The notes: a model not told the origin generated them from the sequence alone. A stretch of DNA of 52,843 nt from an uncultured Anaeromyxobacter sp. (GCA_903904005.1 CAIVAR010000135.1:1-52843), one strand, 5' to 3'. Positions 16,106-26,500 are shown, counted from the first letter of the stretch. A program made the numbers and translations.

Positions 16106-18292
16106 TCATCGGCGGCCGCCGCCGGACCTGCTGCCACCGGAGGAGCGGGCTCCGGAACCGGACGAGCCGGAGGACGACGACTGGCTGGCCCTCTGGCTCT
16201 GCTGGCTCCCCCACTGCCGCGACTGGGCCTGGGAGTCCATCCCCTGCGCCGAATGGGCGGCACCCGGCGTCGAGGTGGGCGCCGCGGAGGCGCTCTGCCA
16301 TCCGCTGCCCGAGTTCGAGGACCAGCCGTTCGCGTCCTTCTTGTAGACGGTGTCGCCGTTGGTCGCATAGACGTCGCCCGACCCGGTCTTCGCCACCGCG
16401 CCCTGGCCGCTCGTCGTGTTCCAGGCAGCGGCGCTGCCGCCCTGGCTCGTGGTCACGCCTGCCGCGCTGCCGGAGGCATTGCTCCGGTATCCCGCCGCCG
16501 CGGCATTCCCCGTGTAGGGGTTGTAGGCCGCCGCCCGGGTGGCGCTCCCGTACGGTCCGTAGGCGGTGGCGGCGCGACCGTAGGTTCCGGTGGCAGGGTT
16601 GTAGGCGGACGCATACCCGACGCCGCCGTAAGGGCCGTACGCCGCGTATCCGGCGCTGTAGTAGCCCCCATACCCATAGTGATAGGTGGCCCCGTACCCG
16701 TAGCTGTAGTAGGGCGGGGGCGGGTAGTAGCGGTACGGGTAAGGGTAGGGGTAGGGCGTCGCCATCGCCGCGCCCATGGCCATCCCGGCCCCGAACATCA
16801 CCACGCCGGTCATGGCGACGTAGGAACCGCTGTACCCTGACGTCTGGGCGTAGACCACCGTCGTCGGCGTCGAGCTCTGCACCACCACGTAGGTGACGTT
16901 GTGGTACGGGCTCGAGGGCGGGATGGAGTAGATGGCCAGCGGAACCGACCTGCAGAAGGTCCAGGGTCCGTTCGGGCTCGCGCCGCAGAACCAGACTCCC
17001 TGGTCGCACGCGTAGAACGCGCCGCCGGTCTTGAACACGGTGGGGCTCGAGTTCCAGGCGACCTGCACGGCCGTCCCCTCGATGGGGACGAAGCCGGGCT
17101 CTCCACCGTAGGTCACGTGCACGGGCTTCGCCGACAGGTCGACCGTGGTGGTCGTGGGGATCGAGGCGAGGAGGAGCGCGTCCTTCGCCTCCCGGGTGCC
17201 CGGGACGGACACCTTCACGACGGAGGCCGGGTCCTCGTACGGGATGCGCGCGAAGTCGGCGGGCAGGTCCCTGCTCGCCGCGGTCCATGGCCCCTGGAGC
17301 CCTCCGGCCCGGAACCACCTGCCGGCGACGAGGAAGTAGAACTTCCCGTCCGTCGTGTCCCGGAGGAGCGCGCTCTTCGTGTTGGTCACCTGCTGGAGAC
17401 GGGTACCCGGGACAGGGCGGAACGCGGGCGGGCCGTTCGTGAGGATGAGCTCGGCAGGCCCGTTGCTCACGAAGACCGTGGGCGCCGACCTCGCCGGCTT
17501 GCCGGGGAGGCGCTTGCGGGCCTCGGTCCAGTTCGGGTCCGCGGGCAGCGAATAGAGCGATGGAGGGAGCTTCGTCGCGGGGGCCCAGGGGCCCGCTCCC
17601 AGGTCGGTCGTGGTGAGCCAGCCCTCACCGTTCAGCAGGTAGTACCGCTTGCTCGCCGTGTCGACGAGGAGGTCCCAGTTGGTGTTGAGCGCGAACTCGA
17701 GGTCCTTCCGGTCCTTCGCCACCGGGCTGTACTGGGGCTCTCCCATGAAGACCACGAGGATGGCGGGGCTCGCGCTGTGGAAGATGCGCGGCGGGTCGAG
17801 GCTCACCTCCACGGCCCTCTGGGTGACGTGGGTCGTCTCGTCCAGGTAGGCGATGACCCGGTCGAGGGAGAGCGTGGTCGGCTTTCCGGGAGGGGCGAGC
17901 CGCTGGACCGCCTGGAGCAGGCGCACGCGTTCCTCGGGCGACACGCCGGCGAACCGCACCTCCCGCTCGACCGGTGTCATGACGACCATCCTGCGGGCCT
18001 GGTCGGTGACCGTCGTGGCGACGATCTCCGCCACGCCGTAGCGAACGTCCGGCAGCACGCCCTCCACCGCGATGGCGCACCGGAAGTGAAGGCGCTGCCA
18101 GTCCTTCCACCCGTCGATCTGCGGCTGGTAGACGGTCAACTTGACGCCCCCGTTCCGGAAGACGCGCGGCCACCCCGGGTCGGCGGGGGGCGGAGTCGCG
18201 CCGAGGGAGGGGCCCGGGATGGCGACGAGGAGGACGAGCGCGGCGACCCAGGACAGGCGCAGGGTGGACGAATGGATTGTGAACTTCTTCAT
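16106..18292 (-). CDS. Large exported protein with Tyr/Gly/Pro-rich repeat tail
   Basis: 728 residues. A signal peptide (1-31) is followed by a ~430-residue N-terminal region made of short beta-like units, several containing Trp-Phe pairs (GRWFRAGGLQGPW, QGVWFCGASPNGPWTFC). These are short carbohydrate-binding-like motifs of the type often annotated family V/XII. Next comes a hydrophobic stretch (VAMTGVVMFGAGMAMGAAMA), then PYPYPYPYRYYPPPPYYSYGYG and AYNPATGTYGRAATAYGPYGS-like repeats, and a Ser/Gly-rich end. GAGGG precedes the ATG at 18292. Similar repeat tails occur in uncharacterised exported proteins of alphaproteobacteria. I would guess a surface or envelope structural protein. Confidence 0.78.
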   Translation of the reverse strand: MKKFTIHSSTLRLSWVAALVLLVAIPGPSLGATPPPADPGWPRVFRNGGVKLTVYQPQIDGWKDWQRLHFRCAIAVEGVLPDVRYGVAEIVATTVTDQARRMVVMTPVEREVRFAGVSPEERVRLLQAVQRLAPPGKPTTLSLDRVIAYLDETTHVTQRAVEVSLDPPRIFHSASPAILVVFMGEPQYSPVAKDRKDLEFALNTNWDLLVDTASKRYYLLNGEGWLTTTDLGAGPWAPATKLPPSLYSLPADPNWTEARKRLPGKPARSAPTVFVSNGPAELILTNGPPAFRPVPGTRLQQVTNTKSALLRDTTDGKFYFLVAGRWFRAGGLQGPWTAASRDLPADFARIPYEDPASVVKVSVPGTREAKDALLLASIPTTTTVDLSAKPVHVTYGGEPGFVPIEGTAVQVAWNSSPTVFKTGGAFYACDQGVWFCGASPNGPWTFCRSVPLAIYSIPPSSPYHNVTYVVVQSSTPTTVVYAQTSGYSGSYVAMTGVVMFGAGMAMGAAMATPYPYPYPYRYYPPPPYYSYGYGATYHYGYGGYYSAGYAAYGPYGGVGYASAYNPATGTYGRAATAYGPYGSATRAAAYNPYTGNAAAAGYRSNASGSAAGVTTSQGGSAAAWNTTSGQGAVAKTGSGDVYATNGDTVYKKDANGWSSNSGSGWQSASAAPTSTPGAAHSAQGMDSQAQSRQWGSQQSQRASQSSSSGSSGSGARSSGGSRSGGGRR

Positions 18293-18370
18293 GTGGCCCT
18301 CGTCGACGGGGGACGGCGAAATCGGCGGGGACAACATAAGGAGATCGTTCGAGCACCGCCGTCGCCTGCT

Positions 18371-19333
18371 TCAAGGCCCCGGGCGCCTCTTCCCCGCGTC
18401 GACCGCCTTCAACCACGCGACGAGCCCCGTGAAGTAGGGCCCCTGATCGTCCCACATCGCCATGTGGCTGCCATCGGGGCAGTGGAGGTAGCTGCCGTTC
18501 CTCACCTGGCCGGCCACCCACCTCATGTGAGCAGGGTCCATCGTGTCGTGCGTGGCGCCGATGACGAGCGTGGGGATCTCCAGCCGCGGGAGGTCCTTCT
18601 TCCGGTCCCACCTCTCGAGCCGCCCGGACGACCGGAACTCGCTCGGCCCCTGCATGAGTCCGTAGACGTCCGGGTTCAAGTTCTTGAAGGAGCGTTTCAC
18701 CGGGTCGGGCCACTCGGTCAGGCGGCAGAGGTGCGTGGCGTAGAAGTTCGGGAGGAGAAGCTCCATGTAGCGCGGGTTCTCGAACTGCCCCTTCGCCTCG
18801 ATCTCGTCGATCTCCTTCAGGACGCCGGGCGGCATCTGCTTCGCGAGCTCGTCGTTCGCGTACCGGACGTAGTCGGGGATGCTCATCATCATGTTCGAGA
18901 TGACGAGCCCTTCCAGGTGCTGTCCGTACTTGAGCGCGTACTCCACGGCGAGGATCCCGCCCCACGAGTGGCCGAGCAGGAAGAAGTTCGTCCGGTCGAG
19001 CCCCAGCGCCAGGCGCACCTGCTCCACCTCCTCGACGAAACGCTCCACCGTCCAGAGGTCCTTGTCCTTCGGCTGGTCGGAGTACGCCGAGCCGAGCTGG
19101 TCGTAGTAGATGAACTCGATCCCCTCGCGGGGGAGGAAGCCCTCGAACGACTCGAAGTACTCGTGGGTGGCGCCGGGTCCGCCGTGGAGGAGCAGAACCT
19201 TGATGCGGGGGTTCGTGCCGAATCGCTTCGTCCAGACCTTGAAGTCCCCCTTCGGCGTGTGGATCGGGACCAGCTGCACGCCCCCGGTCTGGATCCCGGC
19301 CGGGGGAGGGAAGTAACTCTGGAGCGTCGGCAT
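18371..19333 (-). CDS. Proline iminopeptidase-like alpha/beta hydrolase (S33)
   Basis: 320 residues without a signal peptide, so cytoplasmic. It has the PIP-type core: oxyanion loop LLLHGGPGATHEYFES, nucleophile GHSWGG (Ser123), acid in ATHDTMDP (probably Asp263) and His290 in DGSHMAMWDD. PIP enzymes remove N-terminal Pro or other residues from short peptides. I chose the ATG at 19333 because GGAGGTG lies five bases upstream; a longer frame exists to 19396. It would suit final breakdown of imported peptides from the surrounding secreted peptidases (inference). Exact substrate specificity cannot be told apart from related S33 amidases. Confidence 0.9.
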   Translation of the reverse strand: MPTLQSYFPPPAGIQTGGVQLVPIHTPKGDFKVWTKRFGTNPRIKVLLLHGGPGATHEYFESFEGFLPREGIEFIYYDQLGSAYSDQPKDKDLWTVERFVEEVEQVRLALGLDRTNFFLLGHSWGGILAVEYALKYGQHLEGLVISNMMMSIPDYVRYANDELAKQMPPGVLKEIDEIEAKGQFENPRYMELLLPNFYATHLCRLTEWPDPVKRSFKNLNPDVYGLMQGPSEFRSSGRLERWDRKKDLPRLEIPTLVIGATHDTMDPAHMRWVAGQVRNGSYLHCPDGSHMAMWDDQGPYFTGLVAWLKAVDAGKRRPGP

Positions 19334-19419
19334 GAACACCTCCGGGGAGAGCATAGCTCCCGGCCCCGACCCGATGTAGCCTCCGGGATCACACAAGGCG
19401 ACACCGGGGGGGGCAGACC

Positions 19420-20061
19420 ATGAGCGGCATCGGGAAGTTCGGCGAGGACGTCGAGGGCTACCGGATCCCCGTGCTGAACGAGCGGGAGATCCGGGCGGCA
19501 GCAGGGATCCTCTTCGCCCTCATGTTCGCGGCCATCGCGGCGGCCGTCCTCCGGGGAAGCTTCGTCCTCCTCAAGTACGCCATCGCCGTCTTCCTGCCCG
19601 ACATGCTCATCCGGGTCTTCGTGGGCCCGCGCTACGCGCCCACGCTGATCCTGGGTCGGCTCATCGTCCGCAACCAGGTGCCCGAGTACGTCGGGGCCCG
19701 CCAGAAGAAGTTCGCCTGGATCATCGGCGTGGCGCTGGCGTCCGTGATGTTCGTCCTGGTGAACGTGCTCAACACCTACAGCCCGATCTCCGGGATCATC
19801 TGCCTGGTCTGCCTGGTGTTCCTCTTCTGCGAGACGGCCTTCGGCATCTGCATCGGCTGCAAGCTCTACCCGCTCGTCGCCCGCGAGAAGCCCGAGTACT
19901 GCCCGGGAGAGGTCTGCGAGGTGAAGGACCGGCAGGAGATCCAGCGGACGTCACCGGCGCAGCTCGTGATCCTCCTCGGGCTCGTGGCCTACGTGGTGCT
20001 CGTGGCGGTGCTCTTCCAGGCCAGCTTCGCCGTGAAGGCGCACCCGCTCTTCGGGGGGTGA
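19420..20061 (+). CDS. DUF4395 inner-membrane protein
   Basis: 213 residues with four hydrophobic helices (about 26-45, 50-68, 99-118, 124-143, and a last one at 180-200). The signature FGICIGCKLY (Cys144/Cys147 region) matches DUF4395 (PF14340), often found near thioredoxin or sulfur-transfer genes. A second Cys pair, CPGEVC (161-166), follows in a loop and may bind metal or form a redox pair. It is transcribed away from the iminopeptidase gene. The two Cys motifs suggest a redox or sulfur-related role, but this is inference. Confidence 0.85.
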   Translation: MSGIGKFGEDVEGYRIPVLNEREIRAAAGILFALMFAAIAAAVLRGSFVLLKYAIAVFLPDMLIRVFVGPRYAPTLILGRLIVRNQVPEYVGARQKKFAWIIGVALASVMFVLVNVLNTYSPISGIICLVCLVFLFCETAFGICIGCKLYPLVAREKPEYCPGEVCEVKDRQEIQRTSPAQLVILLGLVAYVVLVAVLFQASFAVKAHPLFGG

Positions 20062-20113
20062 AATGGTGGCGAAGACCGCCCAGCTCCTGGACATCGGGGG
20101 CCTGCGTCAATCC

Positions 20114-20128
20114 GTGACGTTGCGTCAC
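20114..20128. terminator. Small hairpin between convergent genes
   Basis: GTGACG (20114-20119), a 3-base loop, and CGTCAC (20123-20128) form a perfect 6-bp stem that overlaps the stop codon of the dipeptidase gene. It lies between two converging genes and could act as a bidirectional terminator. No T-tract follows on either strand, so support is modest. Confidence 0.3.
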
Positions 20129-20820
20129 TCCACCGGGAAGTCGAAGATCCTCTCCCGGTGGGGCTCGTCGCGCAAGGTGAAGTGCCACCACTCCTCGGCG
20201 TAGGGCGCGAATCCGGCGTCCATCATGAGCGTGCGGAGCAGCAGCCGGTTGGCGCGCTGCTGCACGGTGATCCCCGGAAAGTCCGGGGCCGACCTCGGCG
20301 AGAAGAGGTCGAAGGAACCGCCCATGTCGAGTTCCGCCCCGGGGCCGTCGAGCGCCACGATGGTGAGGTCGACCGTGCTGCCCCGGGAGTGGCTCGATCG
20401 CGAGGCCACGTACCCGAGCGGGAGGATCTGCTCCTTGGGGACGTCCGGGTAGTACTCGGCCCGCGCCTTCGGGTCGTCGGGCTCCTTTGACCAGCGGACG
20501 AAGTCGTCGACGGCGCGCTGCGGGCGGTAGCCGTCGAACACCTTCAGGCCCAGGCCGAACGGACGAAGGCGCTCCTGGACCCGGGCGAGCGCCCGTGCCG
20601 CCTCCTTCGTGAGGATGACCTTCGGGGCCAGGTACCCGGCGACCGGCCGGCCGAGGAAATTCTGGCTCGTCGCGTAGCGGACCTCCGTCCGCAGCGCCGG
20701 CACGACCTCTTCGGCCTGGACGAAGCCAGGTGGGAGCGGGGCGGCCGCCGCCGGCCCGAAGGACGCGAGGTGCGCGAACAGGACGACGAGTCCGATCGCG
20801 AGGCGGTGGCGGCGTTGCAC
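20125..20820 (-). CDS. D-alanyl-D-alanine dipeptidase (VanX/DdpX type, M15D)
   Basis: 231 residues from a GTG at 20820, with AGGAGG five bases upstream. The signal peptide (VVLFAHLASFGPAAA) sends it to the periplasm. The zinc site is intact: SRSSHSRGSTVD gives His144 and Asp151, and EEWWHF gives Glu210 and His213; Arg99 in DGYRP is the usual transition-state residue. It hydrolyses D-Ala-D-Ala from peptidoglycan turnover, or a related dipeptide. No vanH, vanA or ddp transporter genes are nearby, so murein recycling or scavenging is more likely than glycopeptide resistance. Confidence 0.92.
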   Translation of the reverse strand: MQRRHRLAIGLVVLFAHLASFGPAAAAPLPPGFVQAEEVVPALRTEVRYATSQNFLGRPVAGYLAPKVILTKEAARALARVQERLRPFGLGLKVFDGYRPQRAVDDFVRWSKEPDDPKARAEYYPDVPKEQILPLGYVASRSSHSRGSTVDLTIVALDGPGAELDMGGSFDLFSPRSAPDFPGITVQQRANRLLLRTLMMDAGFAPYAEEWWHFTLRDEPHRERIFDFPVE

Positions 20821-21061
20821 GAAGACCTCCTGATCACCAGCGGTGTGACCATCACTCCACATCCGCCTGCGACCTTGCGGCGGACTCATTTGGGGCGAGC
20901 AATCCTGGGCGTCACGGGAGGGACGCCTCCGCAAGTCTCGCGCCCCCCCCTTGTTGGGTCGCAGAGTGCCGGCGCCATTCCCGTCCACCCCTGTCCGGGC
21001 AATCATCGCCCAGAAAACGGGAATCAGATCGCGGGACAAGCCAGGCAAGGAGGTTGCGACG

Positions 21062-21319
21062 ATGACGATGCGTACGGTGGTGCGGGCCGTGTTGCTGGGC
21101 GCTCTCGTGGCGGCGACCGGGTGCGCCACCCACTACCGGGTGACCGACCCGGGATCGGGGAAGGCGTACTACACCGACGACATCAGCAACCTGAAGGGCG
21201 GCGGGGTCCGGTTCCAGGACGCCGCCACCGGTGCCAACGTCGTCCTGCAATCCTCCGTGGTCCGGGAGATCGACTCGGCGGAGTACGACAAGGGCGTGGC
21301 GGCGAAGGGAGGCAGATGA
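21062..21319 (+). CDS. Small lipoprotein, SH3-like fold (paralogue of next gene's N-terminus)
   Basis: 85 residues. The ATG at 21062 has AGGAGG eight bases upstream. The lipobox is VAATGC (Cys21). The mature part (YRVTDPGSGKAYYTDD, GGVRFQDAATGANVVLQS, VVREI) resembles small bacterial YgdI/YgdR-like lipoprotein domains. Residues 21-70 align without gaps to the same residues of the next protein, 26 of 50 being identical by my count. Its stop overlaps the next start (ATGA, 21316-21319). A role as a lipid-anchored partner of the two large downstream proteins is likely (inference). Confidence 0.8.
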   Translation: MTMRTVVRAVLLGALVAATGCATHYRVTDPGSGKAYYTDDISNLKGGGVRFQDAATGANVVLQSSVVREIDSAEYDKGVAAKGGR

Positions 21320-23526
21320 CCATGAGGACGGGAATGCGGGCCTGCGTTCTCGGCATGCTCCTCGTGCTCTCGGGCTGCGCGAGCTACTACCGGGTGGTCG
21401 TGCCCTCGACGGACAAGGTCTACTACACGCAGGAGGTCTCGCGGCAGCGCAGCGGCGCCGTCAGCTTCGAGGATGCGCTGACCGGCGACACGGTCGTCCT
21501 GCAGGCGTCCGAGGTCCAGGAGATCGGGGCCGACCGGTTCCGCGCGGAGACGACCCCCCAGACCTTCCGGGCCGCGCCGGTGGCGACCTCCACGCTCCAG
21601 GTCGTCGCATTCCACGTCTCGGCCGCGATCAACCAGGTTTCACCGCATCAGCACGGAGACGATGCGATCTACCTGCTTCGGATCCGGGGCTCCAGCCTGG
21701 ACCGAAAGCGGATGTTCGAGAACGGGATCAACGGGTTCCGGTACGAGATCGACCTGGAGGCGGCCCCTGGAAAATACAAGGTCAGCGCCTACCCGGTCAC
21801 GGGGGTGAGATACACGGACGACGGCCTGGAGACGGCATCCCTGATCCCGTCGGAGATCGCCTTCTACTGGCTCGGGCCCAAGGCCATCTCCCCCGGGCAG
21901 GCCGTGAAGGTGACCCAGTTCGCCCGCGACTTCGAGAAGAACCTCGACGTTCCCGTCGGCGATCCGGTGGTGACGCCGCTGCCGACCGGGAGCCGTGCGC
22001 CGGCGGGCCTGGACGCCTGGACCATCCGGTTCGAGGAGAGCAAGGCTGCCTCCTACTTCAACGGGGTGTGCACCTTCCCGATCCGGGTACTCCTCACCGA
22101 CTTCGAGGGCCGCGACGCCCCGAAGGAGATCTACGACCGGCTCGTCTTCTATCCCAAGGACAGCGGGGGCAATCGGATGGAGGACCGGGTCGTCGGGGCA
22201 GATCCCTCCGACGTCCGGGCGAACCTGCTCTTCGTCGTCCCGGCGGCCTGGGGAAGCGACGTGCGGACTCCGTCGCCGAAGTACGGCGACCTCGACCGGT
22301 CCGCGAGCGCAGCACCAGGCCGGGGACGGCTTTTCTACGTGGGAGCGTCCGCCGCTCCCGGAACCAATCCGCTGCGCAAGCTCGAGGTCAGCCTCGTGGA
22401 GGACTCGGGAGAGCCGGCCCGGATGAACGACTTCCAGCTGGAGGAGAAGAAGGAGAAGGTGGCGTACCGGAGCGTCCCGTCCGCCGAGACGGGACCGAAC
22501 ACCGACGCGAAGAGGACGTTGAGCCTCGAGGCGGTCGGAGCGGAAGGGCCTCCCTATCTCTCCGATCCGACGGGGGGTGCCTTCGACTTCGTCTTCGCCA
22601 AGGTGTCGGGCGAAGGCCACTTCGTCGTCCCGGTGCTGCCGGAGGGCCTGAACCAGAGGGAGATCCGGGGACGCTTCAACTTCAAGAACTTCAAGCAGGG
22701 GTTCCACCTCAAGCCGGACGTCACCGGAGGGCACGTGACGGGGTTCCTGGTCTACGACCAGACGTCGTCGCTGGCGAGCACGAGCGACCAGGCCATCTAC
22801 GCCTACATCTTCGACGTCTTCGGCCGGTACCCGGCCCAGCCGCTCCTCCGGGACGACAAGAAGAAGATCGTGAAGATGAACAGGGAGGGTGCGCCGGAGG
22901 CGCCGCTCATCCTGAACTGGAGCGAGGACGGCAGGTCCGCGACCACCCCGGACGACGGCGACGAACGGTTCATGATCTGCATGGACAACAAGTCGCTCCT
23001 GCCGGTCCTGTTTCAGGTCCGCGGGGAGGTCAGGGACGTGAACGAGAAGTACAAGCAGAAGGTCCACGCCCGCACCTCGATCCTGGCGGGCCCGTCGACC
23101 GAGACCTGCTACGCGACCGCCGACGACCAGGCCTTCTGGAAGCACACCAAGGCCGACTGGTTCATGGACGGACAGTCGTGGCTCAAACCCGGCGCCGCGC
23201 TCTTCCAGGACGAGCTGCGCCTCTACCGGACCACCAAGAACGGCTTCATCTGCATGATCAGCTTCGCGAAACTGGACGCGGGCTCCAAGGAGAAGCCGCC
23301 GTTCGGCACCGAGATGGAGGTCCGTCCCAGCTATCCGGCGGGGAAGGAGGCGCTCGTCACCCGCTGGGTGGTCCGGTACCGGAAGTGGGCGGGCCTGACG
23401 GACCACGGCGAGCTGAAGGGCAACAAGAATTGGCAGTACTGGGTCGAGGGACGAAAGTTCAACGGGACCCTGCACAAGGACTGGTTCAACCAGGGAACCT
23501 GGGACGACGCCTGGTGGAAGCAGTGA
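21316..23526 (+). CDS. Large lipoprotein of RHS operon, unknown function
   Basis: 736 residues, coupled by a 4-base overlap to the small lipoprotein. Lipobox LVLSGC (Cys21). Residues 21-70 repeat the small lipoprotein's domain (YYRVVVPSTDKVYYTQE). The next ~660 residues match nothing I know. They are mixed beta-rich sequence with few Cys (GVCTFPIRVLLTDFEGRD, FICMDNKSLLPVLFQVRG-like) and a Trp-rich end (WAGLTDHGELKGNKNWQYW, TWDDAWWKQ). It ends 16 bases before the RHS gene, so it is very likely a dedicated partner in display, export or handling of the RHS protein (inference). Confidence 0.8.
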   Translation: MTMRTGMRACVLGMLLVLSGCASYYRVVVPSTDKVYYTQEVSRQRSGAVSFEDALTGDTVVLQASEVQEIGADRFRAETTPQTFRAAPVATSTLQVVAFHVSAAINQVSPHQHGDDAIYLLRIRGSSLDRKRMFENGINGFRYEIDLEAAPGKYKVSAYPVTGVRYTDDGLETASLIPSEIAFYWLGPKAISPGQAVKVTQFARDFEKNLDVPVGDPVVTPLPTGSRAPAGLDAWTIRFEESKAASYFNGVCTFPIRVLLTDFEGRDAPKEIYDRLVFYPKDSGGNRMEDRVVGADPSDVRANLLFVVPAAWGSDVRTPSPKYGDLDRSASAAPGRGRLFYVGASAAPGTNPLRKLEVSLVEDSGEPARMNDFQLEEKKEKVAYRSVPSAETGPNTDAKRTLSLEAVGAEGPPYLSDPTGGAFDFVFAKVSGEGHFVVPVLPEGLNQREIRGRFNFKNFKQGFHLKPDVTGGHVTGFLVYDQTSSLASTSDQAIYAYIFDVFGRYPAQPLLRDDKKKIVKMNREGAPEAPLILNWSEDGRSATTPDDGDERFMICMDNKSLLPVLFQVRGEVRDVNEKYKQKVHARTSILAGPSTETCYATADDQAFWKHTKADWFMDGQSWLKPGAALFQDELRLYRTTKNGFICMISFAKLDAGSKEKPPFGTEMEVRPSYPAGKEALVTRWVVRYRKWAGLTDHGELKGNKNWQYWVEGRKFNGTLHKDWFNQGTWDDAWWKQ

Positions 23527-23542
23527 CCGGAGGTCACGACCC

Positions 23543-26500
23543 ATGTTCCCATCGATCCGCGCCTGCGCACGCATCCTGACTCCCGTCCTGCTCGCTGCCC
23601 TCCCTCTCGGAGAAGTGCACCCCCAGTCCGCTCCGGTGAAGCCGTCGGACGCCTTCGCGGCCAACGCGGTGCGCGGTGTCGGGGCCGAGGTGAACCCGCA
23701 GACCGGGCAGCTCGGGCTGTCCCTGCCGGTCGTCGACCTTCCGGGGATCGCCGACGAGATGGACCTCGACCTCTCCCTGAGCCGGTACGACGTCGCGCCT
23801 GGTGAATCGACGAGCCTCTCGGGCCTCCCCGTGGGATGGAAGTGGGACCTCGACCGGATCCAGGGCGACACCCTCGAGCTGAGCGGAAGTGCCAGCTTGA
23901 AGCTCGATCCGACCTACCCGAGCGGCCTCCGGTTCGTCCGGAGCAAGCAGCTCCGGCTCTGGCCCCAGGCCGGGGAGATGGACCTCGTCTACGACGGCCG
24001 GAAGTACCTGTACCGCCTCGAGACGCTAGACGGCGGAAGCCGCTACTTCGACCGGTACGGCAAGCTCCTCGCCGTGGACGATCGCTTCGGCAACTACGTC
24101 CTCTACCAGTACGAGGGGACGGGCGACCTGACGAGATCGCGACTGACGGCCATGGTCGACCGCCACGGGCGGAAGGTCGTCATCACCTACCGGGAAGGGG
24201 CTCCTGCGAAGGAGGTCGTCGTCACCCTGCCGGACGGCAGGACCGCCCGGTGCCGCTTCGACGTCCGGCCGGCCTACGGCAGCAACATCACCCTGGAGAG
24301 CCCCGAGGAGAGAGTCACCCGGATCCTGCTCGACCCAGGCGGCGCGGTGATCGGGATCGTCTGGCCGTGGGGCGGGAAGACGGCCTACGCTTACCTGGAC
24401 AACGCCATCAACTACCGGACGGAGAACGGGCGGACCGGCTCCTTCGCGGCCGTCCAGTCGGTCGTCGAGGACCCCGTGTCCCCCGGCTCCGCCCCGACGA
24501 CGACGCGGTACGCCTACGTGGGCGGCAAGTACTACACCGGCTATCCCGCCTACACGTTCGGCGACGACTCCCTCATGTCGCACTCGGGCAGCGGCGCCGC
24601 GTTCGAGTACACCACCGTCGCGACCACCGTGCGCACGGACGGGAACGGCCCTCCCGTCCGGGTGAGGAGCACGTACAACCACCTCAACATCCCGGTGAAG
24701 ACCGAGGTGGAGCAGGGGGGCAGCGTCAAGGAGGTCACCACCCCGGTCTACGTGGGGCAGGACGCGATGGGGCGGTTCCCTCCCGTCGGCCAGCTCGACC
24801 AGAACTACGGACGGGTGAAGGAGACCCGGGTCCAGGTGGCGGGCCGGAAGATCAACGCCGAGACCGCCTCCTACGACGCCGACGGGCTCGTCGCGAAGCT
24901 GAGCCAGCGCACCGGGAGCGTGGTCGCCGACACCTGGGTGGACTACTTCGACCGGTTCGGCCTCGAGAAGAGGAGGGAGACCCGCGACAGCGGCGACAAG
25001 GCGGGCGCGATCGTGTCGACGAGCGAGCGTGACCCGGACGGGCTCTACGTGAAGGAGACCACGACGGCGCGCGACGCCGACAAGGTCAAGGTGGTCGCCG
25101 AGCGCGACGACCACGGCCGTATGACCCGGACGATCCGCGAGAAGTCCACGGGATCCCGGACCTCGTCGACCTCCGAGGGGCGCGTCTACAAGGAGGATGT
25201 GAAGGGCAACAGGCTCACCACGGTGACCCGGGACGCGCTCGCGAACGAGAGCGCCGTCACCGTGGACATCCGCAACGGGTTCGTCCTCTCGGAGACGGAC
25301 GCCGCCGGCGCGACCACCACCTACGACTACCTCGTGGAGCGGAAGGGGCTGACCGAACCTCGCGGGCTCCTGGTGAAGAAGACGCATCCCGACGGGAGCA
25401 CGGAACTGGAGGACCGGAGGGATCCCCGGAAGACGGTCCTCACCTCCTCCTCCGGGCGGGTCGTGACCGACCACCTCGACGGCTTCGGCCGGATCGTCCG
25501 CAGGACCGACAACGGCGGAGCGCAGAGAGCGGAGCGGACGCTCCTCCGGAGGACCTACGACGAGCTCGGGCAGGTCGCGTCCGAGACCGACCGGTTCGGC
25601 CGGGAGACGCACCACTTCCACGCGGACTGGCAGGGCCGGCGGACGAGCAGCGTCGACTCGCTCGAGAACGTCTCCGACATCGCGTACGACGACGCGGAGC
25701 TCACGGAGACGACCTCCGTGAACGGCGTGCGCGTCGCGAAGACACAGTTCGACGACGACGGCGAGCCGATCCGGAGCATCGACTTCCTCCAGGGCAAGCC
25801 GGGGTCGCCGCTGCGGACCGTCCGCGAGATCGCCCGCAACGGGAAGGGGCAGGTGACCCTGGAGCGGACGCTGCTCGCGCCGGACCTGGGCGTGCCGGCG
25901 TCTCCGCTCGTCTCGCGGACCCTCGCGTACGACGTGGACGGCAACGAGACCTCCACGGGCGTGAAGACCCTCGACGGCGGCACGCGGTCGATCGAGCGGA
26001 CGTTCGACGTCCTCGACGAGCCCCTCGGGGCGAAGGTCGAATACGCGTCGGTGCCACCGGGAGTGGACGGCGCCCTCCGGACCTTCCGGAGCGAGGTCCG
26101 GGAGTTCGACGCGGCCGGAAATCTTGTGAAGCTGACCGATCCCCTCGGGCGGGCGATGTCGTTCACCTACGACAAGAACGGACGCCTCGCCTCCCGGACC
26201 GACGTGGCGGGGCGGAAGGTCGCCTACGAGCGCGACGTCATGGGACGGGTGATGTCGGCGAAGTTCGAGGGCGGGACGACGATCGCCAGCCAGTACCATC
26301 CCCCCGGCTCTCCGGGTGAGGGGCGCCTCCGATCGCGGGAGGTCCTCACCCAGGGAAAGCTCGTCGACCGGCTCGAGATCGAATACGACGACGAGGCGCG
26401 CGGGCTGCCGGTACGGGTGAAGCACCAGGACGGTAAGACCATCCGGGCGGAGTACGACGCCTTCGACCGGCTCACCGCGCTGATCGACGGGAACGGGAAC

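Noticed and set aside
12858-16346. 1162-codon plus-strand frame crossing several genes
   Set aside because: It runs antisense to the TAP peptidase and through other genes on both strands. The composition is Arg/Gly-rich and there is no domain.
16700-16760. Simple sequence repeat (GGGTA-like units)
   Set aside because: It is coding DNA for the PYPYPY repeat of the exported protein on the minus strand, not an independent element.
20125-20820. Glycopeptide-resistance (van) gene
   Set aside because: The enzyme family is right, but vanH, vanA and vanRS are absent and the protein is exported, which fits murein dipeptide scavenging better.
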